A model generated the notes under the pieces. It made no database searches, was not told the DNA's origin, and worked only from the letters and a program-made list of their open reading frames with translations. Shown in pieces: positions 1-4,229 of a DNA stretch of 28,076 nt. Source of the DNA: a virus. Location of the stretch: positions 1-28,076 of the IMG/VR virus record IMGVR_UViG_3300048029_000289, one strand, 5' to 3'. Made by a program: the position numbers and the translations under genes. Within the stretch, counting starts at the first letter, position 1. The number at the start of each line of letters is the position of its first letter.

Positions 1-292
1 TGCACTCCCATCTATTTTTTTTATTTTTAAACCAGCCATGCACAATGATTCTCCACCCTGCACCCAGAACTAACGGGTAGTTATCAGATTCACTAATCTT
101 TTTAATTCTGCTGCTCATGTTGCTTTTTGAAGTAACTTGCACAGCAAGGGTCTCGTCCTTGCTAATCGCCACCACGTCGATAAACCCAAACAAATCATTT
201 TTTCTCTTAGTGAAATAGTTATACTTTTCAACGTTTTCACAAAGATATCCTTGTTCTCTCAGTTTCAGAGTTGTTCGATTGGTCAGATTCAC
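1..292 (-). CDS. Nuclease-like protein, 3' end cut by window edge
   Basis: About 97 codons are visible; the C-terminus lies beyond the left edge. The start is a GTG at 292-290, chosen because GGAG lies 8 bases upstream on the minus strand and the frame stays open to base 1. The visible protein contains LREQGY, then DLFGFIDVVAI, an acidic turn, LAVQVTS, and later GWRIIVHGW. This order resembles small phage proteins of the restriction-endonuclease-like (PD-D/ExK, VRR-NUC or resolvase-like) fold, where D of FID and Q of VQ occupy the D...(E/Q)xK positions. The assignment is from memory of the family and is tentative. The gene overlaps the 3' end of the Cro-like gene by 56 bases, so the two are probably translated from one leftward message. 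A role in processing or resolving recombination intermediates would fit but is inference. Confidence 0.72.
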   Translation of the reverse strand, partial: MNLTNRTTLKLREQGYLCENVEKYNYFTKRKNDLFGFIDVVAISKDETLAVQVTSKSNMSSRIKKISESDNYPLVLGAGWRIIVHGWFKNKKNRWEC

Positions 293-482
293 GCAGCACG
301 CTCCATTCCACTTGCGGATTTAAGGTTTCACACGGGATTCCAGTTACTCTTTCGATTGTTGGGCAAAAACGTGCTGGAATAACATTTCCCCACTGTCCTA
401 CAGCCGATTTTGAAATATTGCAGATTTTTGCGAGTTTCGTCTTGGTTTTGGTATGTTTTAAAACTAGATTTAGTGTATTCAT
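237..482 (-). CDS. Cro/YdaS-like HTH transcriptional regulator
   Basis: This 81-residue protein has a helix-turn-helix at about residues 15-45 (KLAKICNISKSAVGQWG, then IPARFCPTIERVTG). That pattern is typical of the YdaS/Cro family of lambdoid-like phages, in which residues 'IPA..C..IE..TG' follow the recognition helix. It is divergent from the repressor gene at 754 and heads the leftward unit, the usual position of Cro. The expected role is to bind the shared operators and favour lytic development. The start ATG at 482-480 lies only six bases after a perfect TATAAT on the same strand, so the mRNA may be leaderless. The last third (after about residue 60) is polar and unlike the family core; it overlaps the start of the nuclease-like gene. 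Confidence 0.85.
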   Translation of the reverse strand: MNTLNLVLKHTKTKTKLAKICNISKSAVGQWGNVIPARFCPTIERVTGIPCETLNPQVEWSVLRESDQSNNSETERTRISL

Positions 483-488
483 ACCTAT

Positions 489-494
489 ATTATA
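489..494 (-). promoter_or_regulatory. -10 box of leftward (cro) promoter
   Basis: On the minus strand TATAAT is followed by six bases and then the ATG of the Cro-like gene. Transcription would start at or within a base or two of that ATG. No good -35 box is seen at 16-18 bases; only weak candidates lie around 512-519. The box abuts the palindrome at 494-510, so a repressor bound there would block it. Confidence 0.5.
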
Positions 495-510
495 AAGTAA
501 ACATTACTTT
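494..510. promoter_or_regulatory. Operator 1, palindrome AAAGTAA-ACA-TTACTTT
   Basis: A perfect 7-3-7 inverted repeat overlaps the cro -10 box. Its half-site shares the core ACTTT/AAAGT with the palindromes at 565-585 and 1473-1492. The position suits a CI/Cro operator controlling the leftward promoter. Confidence 0.55.
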
Positions 511-564
511 TTTATACAGTTTCCTTAATTTTTTTAAATATTATTTTAAGGTAAAGAAAACTAG

Positions 565-585
565 ACTTTATTAAATAAATAAAGT
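565..585. promoter_or_regulatory. Operator 2, palindrome ACTTTAT-n7-ATAAAGT
   Basis: Perfect 7-base arms are separated by seven bases of A/T. The half-site is the same as that of the operator in the recombination promoter (1473-1492). It lies between the divergent cro and repressor genes, about 40 bases upstream of the TATAAT at 625, and is a probable second repressor/Cro site. The AT-rich composition makes palindromes common, but sharing of the same half-site argues against chance. Confidence 0.5.
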
Positions 586-624
586 AATCTGGACTTTCAA
601 ACTGCGACCGGAGTAATTTTTTTT

Positions 625-630
625 TATAAT
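625..630 (+). promoter_or_regulatory. -10 box of repressor promoter
   Basis: Perfect TATAAT, 17 bases upstream of the leader ATG at 648 and 123 bases upstream of the repressor ATG. A matching -35 is poor (TGCGAC at 603-608 with 16-base spacing), so the promoter may need activation by a bound regulator, as with a maintenance promoter. The start point would fall close to the GGAGA at 636-640. Confidence 0.4.
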
Positions 631-647
631 AATACGGAGATTTTTTT

Positions 648-812
648 ATGCACGTTAACACAATTCAATTCAATTCAATTCAATTCAATTCAATTCAATT
701 CAATTCAATTCAATTCAATTCAATTCAATTCAATTCAATTCAAAGGGTAAAACATGGATATCGACTCGTGGGTAGTATTTTGTCGAAAAAAACTAAAATG
801 GACTCAGGATGA
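648..812 (+). CDS. Leader peptide read through the CAATT repeat
   Basis: A 54-codon frame starts at ATG 648, with GGAGA at 636-640 and a 7-base spacer, which is a strong ribosome binding site. The peptide begins MHVNT, then reads IQFNS five times across the pentanucleotide tract, and stops at TGA 810-812, 56 bases inside the repressor gene in another frame. CAATT repeats have no stop in any plus-strand frame, but do on the minus strand (AAT TGA). If the copy number changed by +1 or -2, the same leader would stop at the TAA at 748-750, three bases before the repressor ATG. With one copy fewer (or two more) it would stop at TAG 773-775. The product itself probably has no function; a regulatory role in repressor translation is inference. 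It is not a recognised family. Confidence 0.5.
   Translation: MHVNTIQFNSIQFNSIQFNSIQFNSIQFNSIQRVKHGYRLVGSILSKKTKMDSG
661..743 (+). repeat. Pentanucleotide microsatellite (CAATT)16 plus CAA
   Basis: Sixteen uninterrupted copies of CAATT span 661-740, followed by a partial copy CAA. The tract starts inside a leader reading frame and ends directly against the repressor's ribosome binding site (AAAGGG, 742-747). Since 5 is not a multiple of 3, each gain or loss of a unit changes the downstream reading frame. Perfect tracts of this length are a hallmark of slipped-strand phase variation. The copy number in the assembled sequence may not be exact. Confidence 0.97.
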
Positions 813-1323
813 ACTTTCAATAAAACTAGGTGTTTCAAAGGCAACAATTTCTAGTTGGGAGACCGGCAAATATATTCCTAAAATGCAGAGCATTATTACA
901 CTAGCTGCTTTTGCAAACGAAAAGTTACCTGCGAAACTTAATTATGAAACCGCTGAATTTTATGCAACTTCATCAGCAAAAATTTTTTACAAAGATGTTT
1001 ATTTACAACCAACGGAGGATACATTGATTGTTGATGTTCATTTAAAAGATTGTTTTGCCTGGAGAGTCCTCGACACCTCTCTTGAGAAAGTTTTTAGAAA
1101 GGACGATGTTGTAATTGTAGAACCGAACGTCGAATTTAAACCGACAGATTATGTTTTAATCCGCGCAAATAAAACTATCTACGTTCGTAAAATTAAAATT
1201 ATTGATTACAGCACGGATCATTTTCAGTTTTTGCCTGAAAACGAATTGTTTCCCACGCTCGACAATAAAGTTCAAGATATAGAAATTATAGGGGTTTGCA
1301 AAGAAGTTAGGAGGACTTTGTAG
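754..1323 (+). CDS. CI-type phage repressor, HTH plus S24-like domain
   Basis: This 189-residue protein is the probable lysogeny repressor. Residues 5-55 form an HTH_3/Xre domain (WTQDELSIKLGVSKATISSWE). Residues about 80-185 look like an S24/LexA-type dimerisation and autoproteolysis domain: LDTSLEKVFRKDDVVIVEP matches the family pattern 'GDSMxPxxxxGDxVxV', and YVRKIKII matches 'xVKRL'. Ser109 sits where the catalytic serine is expected, but the lysine position reads Arg145, with Lys146 next to it. No Ala-Gly or Cys-Gly cleavage pair is visible in the linker. Cleavage under SOS is therefore doubtful. The start ATG has AAAGGG six bases upstream and directly follows the CAATT tract. The gene is divergent from the Cro-like gene and is followed by a terminator at 1405. 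Confidence 0.88.
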   Translation: MDIDSWVVFCRKKLKWTQDELSIKLGVSKATISSWETGKYIPKMQSIITLAAFANEKLPAKLNYETAEFYATSSAKIFYKDVYLQPTEDTLIVDVHLKDCFAWRVLDTSLEKVFRKDDVVIVEPNVEFKPTDYVLIRANKTIYVRKIKIIDYSTDHFQFLPENELFPTLDNKVQDIEIIGVCKEVRRTL

Positions 1324-1347
1324 AGACAACTTACCCCAAGCCTTAAA

Positions 1348-1378
1348 TGTCTTTTTTTAAAAGATGCTAAAAAAGACA
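1348..1378. terminator. Inverted repeat TGTCTTTTTT...AAAAAAGACA after repressor
   Basis: A perfect 10-base inverted repeat with an 11-base loop lies 25 bases after the repressor stop. The stem is A/T-rich and lacks a following T-run on the plus strand beyond its own sequence, so it may be an auxiliary terminator or simply RNA structure. Confidence 0.35.
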
Positions 1379-1404
1379 GATGCTTAATTAACATAATCTT
1401 TAAT

Positions 1405-1431
1405 GCCCACTTAATAGGTGGGTTTTTTTTT
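1405..1431 (+). terminator. Rho-independent terminator of repressor gene
   Basis: CCCAC (1406-1410) pairs with GTGGG (1418-1422) around an A/T-rich loop and is followed by nine T residues (1423-1431). It separates the repressor transcript from the recombination operon promoter 30 bases downstream. Confidence 0.85.
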
Positions 1432-1461
1432 GCCTTTAAATATAGGAAACTGGTTGCATTG

Positions 1462-1490
1462 TTGTCAAGTTTACTTTATATTAGTATAAA
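1462..1490 (+). promoter_or_regulatory. Promoter of recombination/integration operon
   Basis: TTGTCA (1462-1467) and TATAAA (1485-1490) are separated by exactly 17 bases, close to the sigma-70 consensus. The ERF start codon follows at 1531. This argues against using the in-frame upstream ATG at 1459, which would put the promoter inside the gene. A palindromic operator (1473-1492) covers the spacer and -10 box. Confidence 0.75.
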
Positions 1491-1492
1491 GT
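1473..1492. promoter_or_regulatory. Operator 3, palindrome ACTTTATA-TTAG-TATAAAGT
   Basis: A perfect 8-4-8 inverted repeat lies across the spacer and -10 box of the operon promoter. Its half-site repeats that of the palindrome at 565-585. A direct repeat AAGTTTACT (1467-1475 and 1489-1497) overlaps it. Binding here would exclude RNA polymerase, so the recombination and integrase operon is probably repressor- or Cro-controlled. Confidence 0.65.
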
Positions 1493-1530
1493 TTACTGAA
1501 CAAATTCTAATTAAGGTTACTGGAGGAAAA

Positions 1531-2061
1531 ATGAATGTAATAAATTTGAAAGTACATCAGATACTAGCAAATATAAGGCAAAAGTTAGTTGAGTTAAACC
1601 CAAAACAAACTGGCAGTAATAAATTTCAAAACTTCGAATATTACCAATTAGCCGATTTTTTGCCTTTTGTAATTAAATTGGCTAATGCGCATAACTTGTC
1701 TTATCAAGAAACGTTTGGGAAAGAGGAGGCAAGTCTTACCCTCATAGATACAAACAGCGGTAGTTCAGTTACATTTTCTATACCAATTGATTATTCGGTG
1801 TTAAAGGGTGGTTCCCCAATGCAATCAATAGGAGCCTCTGTAACGTATGCGCGACGATATCTTTGGGTAAGTGCTTTAGGTTTAACTGACCATGATTTGT
1901 TAGATCAAATGAATTTAGATCAACCAATTACTCAACAAACAAAAAACACAACAAAAGACATCATCAGCAAAGCGCAAGCCAGAAAAAATACAATTGCTGA
2001 TCAACACAAAACTTTAAAGAAAAAAGAGGTTGTTCAAAATTCTACTGAGAGGACTTTTTGA
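1531..2061 (+). CDS. erf: ERF-family single-strand annealing protein
   Basis: The start at ATG 1531 is preceded by GGAGG (1522-1526) and lies downstream of the promoter, giving 176 residues. The ERF signature is visible at residues about 30-125: an N-terminal NFEYY..ADFLP segment, a beta-rich stretch (SLTLIDTNSGSSV), then GASVTYARRYLWVSALGL followed by acidic residues. ERF proteins (P22 Erf type) anneal complementary DNA strands during phage recombination and genome circularisation, usually with a partner exonuclease. That partner is the next gene, whose ATG shares one base with this gene's stop (TGATG). The C-terminal 45 residues are lysine-rich and polar, probably a flexible tail. Confidence 0.9.
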   Translation: MNVINLKVHQILANIRQKLVELNPKQTGSNKFQNFEYYQLADFLPFVIKLANAHNLSYQETFGKEEASLTLIDTNSGSSVTFSIPIDYSVLKGGSPMQSIGASVTYARRYLWVSALGLTDHDLLDQMNLDQPITQQTKNTTKDIISKAQARKNTIADQHKTLKKKEVVQNSTERTF

Positions 2062-2708
2062 TGGAGCCTACAAAAAAACCAATTGCAGAATCCATCCAGA
2101 GAACATCAGAATGGCATGAGCAACGCTTGGGCAAAGGAACTGCATCTAAGGCAAATGATATGCGTTCAAAAACGGGAGTAAAACGTAAAAACTATGCGAT
2201 TAGGTTGGTAACTGAAAGACGTACAAAAACGCCCGTAGATACTTTTGTTTCACCGGCTATGGAATGGGGAACAGAAAACGAACACTTTGGAAGAATGGCT
2301 TATCAAATTAAAAACAAAGATCGTGGAGTAGCAGAAGTTGGCTTTATGCTCCACCCTACCATCAAAAATTTCGGTGCATCGCCAGATGGTTTCGTTGAAA
2401 AAGACGGGCTACTAGAAATTAAATGTCCAAACTCTACAACTCATATTGAGTGGTTGCTTGCAGGCAAAGTCCCTTCAACTCACAAAAATCAAATGATTGC
2501 ACAGCTTGTTTGTACGGGTAGGAAATGGTGCGACTTTGTAAGTTTCGACCCTCGTGTTGGAGAAGATATTGAACTCTTTGTAGTGCGCTTTGAGCCAACA
2601 GATAAAGAGCGTAAGGAGTTGGAAAAAGATGTAACGGAGTTTCTAGAGGAGGTCGATGATATGGAAAAACAACTTTGCGACAATATTGAAGGAGGTATTT
2701 ATGGTTGA
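2061..2708 (+). CDS. YqaJ-type recombination exonuclease
   Basis: This 215-residue protein (ATG 2061, AGAGGA upstream) has the YqaJ/lambda-Exo order of motifs: RTSEWHEQRLGKGTASKAND near the N-terminus, ExxGTENE at about 68-74, then GASPDG with Asp109 and LLEIKCP with Glu119 and Lys121. This is the PD-(D/E)xK catalytic core. A conserved QMIAQL..TGRKWCDFVSFDP segment follows. The expected role is 5'-3' resection of double-stranded DNA to supply single strands to the ERF annealing protein just upstream. The length agrees with the family. The stop overlaps the start of the next gene by eight bases. Confidence 0.92.
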   Translation: MEPTKKPIAESIQRTSEWHEQRLGKGTASKANDMRSKTGVKRKNYAIRLVTERRTKTPVDTFVSPAMEWGTENEHFGRMAYQIKNKDRGVAEVGFMLHPTIKNFGASPDGFVEKDGLLEIKCPNSTTHIEWLLAGKVPSTHKNQMIAQLVCTGRKWCDFVSFDPRVGEDIELFVVRFEPTDKERKELEKDVTEFLEEVDDMEKQLCDNIEGGIYG

Positions 2709-3126
2709 GCTTGAATACGTTTTACAAGGAACGCCTAAAGAGATCACTGAACAACTTCTTTTGCGCCATGCCGATGAGGTTTACTATAACCCAGAATCTT
2801 TAAGTTTGAATGAAAAAAAAGTTATTGAGGATTGTTTAGTTTTTCATAAAAAAAACCCAATTGTATGGAAAACATTTTATAACCTTGCGTATCAAGTTTT
2901 TACAAAGCAAAAACGTTTTGGTGTAGCTGCGATCTGGGAACGAATGCGATGGGATTTACATTTCACTTTAAACTCAGATTTAGCCTACAAACTCAACAAT
3001 GACTACAAGGCTTTTTATTCCCGACTTTTTAATGAAGTAATTCAAGCAGATTTTTTTACGATGAGGGGCTCACTTTTTGATGAGGTCTTTTTTGAAATCT
3101 TAGCCGAGGAAGCAAAGTGTTTGTAA
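2701..3126 (+). CDS. Conserved phage protein of unknown function
   Basis: The start at ATG 2701 is chosen because AAGGAGGT lies five bases upstream; an earlier in-frame ATG at 2656 lacks this and would overlap the exonuclease deeply. The product has 141 residues. It has a segment NPIVWKTFYNLAYQVFTKQK, then a WERMRWD helix, KLNNDYKAFYSRLF and FFTMRG. I recall this pattern (AxxxRxRW, then a KxNNxxxxxYxRxF motif) from small unannotated phage proteins near replication and recombination genes. No catalytic motif is evident and no transmembrane segment is present. It overlaps the next gene by ten bases, so it belongs to the ERF-integrase operon. Confidence 0.82.
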   Translation: MVELEYVLQGTPKEITEQLLLRHADEVYYNPESLSLNEKKVIEDCLVFHKKNPIVWKTFYNLAYQVFTKQKRFGVAAIWERMRWDLHFTLNSDLAYKLNNDYKAFYSRLFNEVIQADFFTMRGSLFDEVFFEILAEEAKCL

Positions 3127-3350
3127 AAGCCTTAATTTTTATCGCTGGAGGGGGAGTTGTTTGGTGGTTTCAGTACATGAATTTAAACGAAACACATAGT
3201 TTGTGGAAAATTGCCTACGCGGCAGGTTACGCAAATGCTACTGAGTTTTATGAAGGTTTATTAGAAATTGAGAGAAGCGACAGCGTTGTAGATGCAAAAT
3301 GTTTGTTTCGGAATTTTGAATGGAAAGAATTAAATAATCGAGGAGAATAA
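3117..3350 (+). CDS. Small membrane-anchored protein
   Basis: A GTG start at 3117 with GAGGA about six bases upstream gives 77 residues. Residues 4-20 (KALIFIAGGGVVWWFQY) form one hydrophobic segment; the remainder is soluble and acidic, with two cysteine/aromatic-rich stretches. It is embedded in the recombination operon and overlaps the preceding gene by ten bases. I do not recognise a family. A membrane-associated role, such as superinfection exclusion or host interference, is possible but unsupported beyond topology. Confidence 0.65.
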   Translation: MFVKALIFIAGGGVVWWFQYMNLNETHSLWKIAYAAGYANATEFYEGLLEIERSDSVVDAKCLFRNFEWKELNNRGE

Positions 3351-3351
3351 T

Positions 3352-3609
3352 ATGGGTGTGAAATATGATGTGGTTGCCGTAACAGGAACATACCAAGATC
3401 CAGAGACAGGCCAAAAAAAAAATAAATACGTTACTTGCGGAAGGGTAATTGAAAACGATAATGGGTTTAGTTTAAAACTCGATGTTGTCCCTATAAGTGG
3501 TGAAGGTTGGTTTAATCTATGGGAGCCAAAAAAGAAAAATAATGGCGAAAGTTTTAAAAGAAATAACAATTATACTTCTACAAAACTTGACGATGAGCCT
3601 CCGTTTTAA
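3352..3609 (+). CDS. Conserved beta-rich hypothetical protein
   Basis: This 85-residue protein starts at ATG 3352 after GAGGAGAAT. The pattern KYDVVAVTGTYQDPETGQKK, then KYVTCGRVIEND, FSLKLDVVP and GWFNLWEPK suggests a compact beta-strand fold. Similar small proteins occur in many phages and mobile elements. The fold outline and the position beside ERF and exonuclease would suit a single-strand DNA-binding role, but no known SSB signature is present and this is inference. The C-terminus is polar and ends in DDEPPF, an acidic-aromatic tail that recalls the DDxxPF tip used by SSB proteins to bind partners. Confidence 0.75.
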   Translation: MGVKYDVVAVTGTYQDPETGQKKNKYVTCGRVIENDNGFSLKLDVVPISGEGWFNLWEPKKKNNGESFKRNNNYTSTKLDDEPPF

Positions 3610-3611
3610 CA

Positions 3612-3842
3612 ATGGATTGCCCAACTTGTACCGCTAAAAGTGAAACACTTGATACACGCACTTCACCTGGTGTTGTAAGGAGAAGAAGGCGGTGCAAAAA
3701 ATGTGGAATTATTTTTAAGACAGAAGAACGAGCAGTTAAAAAAGTTGTAAAAATTAAACAAGAAAAAACAAAAGTTGATGAGCCTTTTTATGATGACAGT
3801 TGGGATCATGTTCCATCTGGAGGTTACGATAAATGGGAATAA
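3612..3842 (+). CDS. Zinc-ribbon protein related to NrdR N-terminus
   Basis: This 76-residue protein has CxxC pairs at Cys3/Cys6 and Cys28/Cys31. The spacing and the run VVRRRRRCKKCG, then FKTEER, closely match the N-terminal zinc ribbon of the ribonucleotide reductase repressor NrdR. The ATP-cone that makes up the rest of NrdR is absent; the remainder is a lysine-rich stretch and an acidic aromatic tail. It is likely a small nucleic-acid binding protein. It follows the previous gene by two bases and overlaps a short frame at 3833. Confidence 0.78.
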   Translation: MDCPTCTAKSETLDTRTSPGVVRRRRRCKKCGIIFKTEERAVKKVVKIKQEKTKVDEPFYDDSWDHVPSGGYDKWE

Positions 3843-3979
3843 AAGATATTTTTGATTTAAAACTTGTGAAAGAAAATTTAACTGTTGCAGAGCGACAAAA
3901 ACTGCCACTAATCAAAATTAAAGATAAAATTTATTTATGTAGGAAGAAGAAAAATGGTAAAAACACCGCAGGACACTAG
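3833..3979 (+). CDS. Short basic hypothetical ORF
   Basis: A 48-codon frame starts at an ATG whose bases overlap the end of the zinc-ribbon gene (ATGGGAATAA) and stops at TAG 3977-3979, 26 bases inside the HTH gene. It fills the otherwise empty 111 bases between these genes. The product starts MGIKDIFDLKLVKENL and is rich in lysine. Overlapped start and end, and even spacing in a compact operon, favour a real gene; the lack of a recognisable family and of a clear SD keeps confidence modest. Confidence 0.45.
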   Translation: MGIKDIFDLKLVKENLTVAERQKLPLIKIKDKIYLCRKKKNGKNTAGH

Positions 3980-4229
3980 CCTAACTCTTTCTGAGGCCGC
4001 AGAGTTTTTGAGATGTTCGCCCAATACCTTGCGTTCCTTAGCACGTCAGGGTAAGGTGGGTTTTAAGGTTGGAAAAGAATATGGGTTTTTGGTTTCTCAA
4101 CTTGTGGAGTATGCAAATTTATGCACTTGTATCAACGAAATGGCATCTGGTGGCTCTCAGTTTTCTATCGCCAAGAAAAGATTAGAAAAAGTCTTGGAAC
4201 AAAGTCCAAACGCAAAGCCGCTCAATTAG
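3954..4229 (+). CDS. Excisionase-like HTH_17 DNA-binding protein
   Basis: The start at ATG 3954 follows AGGAAGAAG. Residues about 9-54 form a complete MerR/excisionase-type winged helix (LTLSEAAEFLRCSPNTLRSL, then GKVGFKVGKEYGFLVSQLVEY). The family includes recombination directionality factors. The domain ends at the base where the integrase ATG begins (4121); the remaining 35 residues are read from DNA that also encodes the integrase in the -1 frame and have no recognisable fold. AAATTTA at 4115-4121 is positioned so that a -1 slip would fuse this HTH directly to the integrase. As an independent protein it would be an Xis-like regulator of excision. Confidence 0.8.
   Translation: MVKTPQDTSLTLSEAAEFLRCSPNTLRSLARQGKVGFKVGKEYGFLVSQLVEYANLCTCINEMASGGSQFSIAKKRLEKVLEQSPNAKPLN
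4115..4121 (+). promoter_or_regulatory. Candidate -1 frameshift site AAATTTA
   Basis: In the HTH frame the codons are AAT TTA preceded by A, which fits X XXY YYZ exactly and is the same heptamer used by Rous sarcoma virus gag-pol. After a -1 slip the next codon is 4121-4123, the integrase ATG. A GGAG (4106-4109) lies five bases upstream and could act as integrase SD or as a frameshift stimulator. No strong downstream hairpin was seen by eye. Confidence 0.4.

Noticed and set aside
661-743. CAATT repeat as CRISPR array or iteron origin
   Set aside because: The unit is only five bases, with no spacers and no variation, so it is a microsatellite.
1459-1530. Longer ERF start at ATG 1459
   Set aside because: It lacks an SD and would include the promoter and operator; ATG 1531 has GGAGG just upstream.
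2656-2700. Longer start for the 141-residue gene
   Set aside because: The ATG at 2701 has a near-perfect SD, while 2656 overlaps the exonuclease without one.
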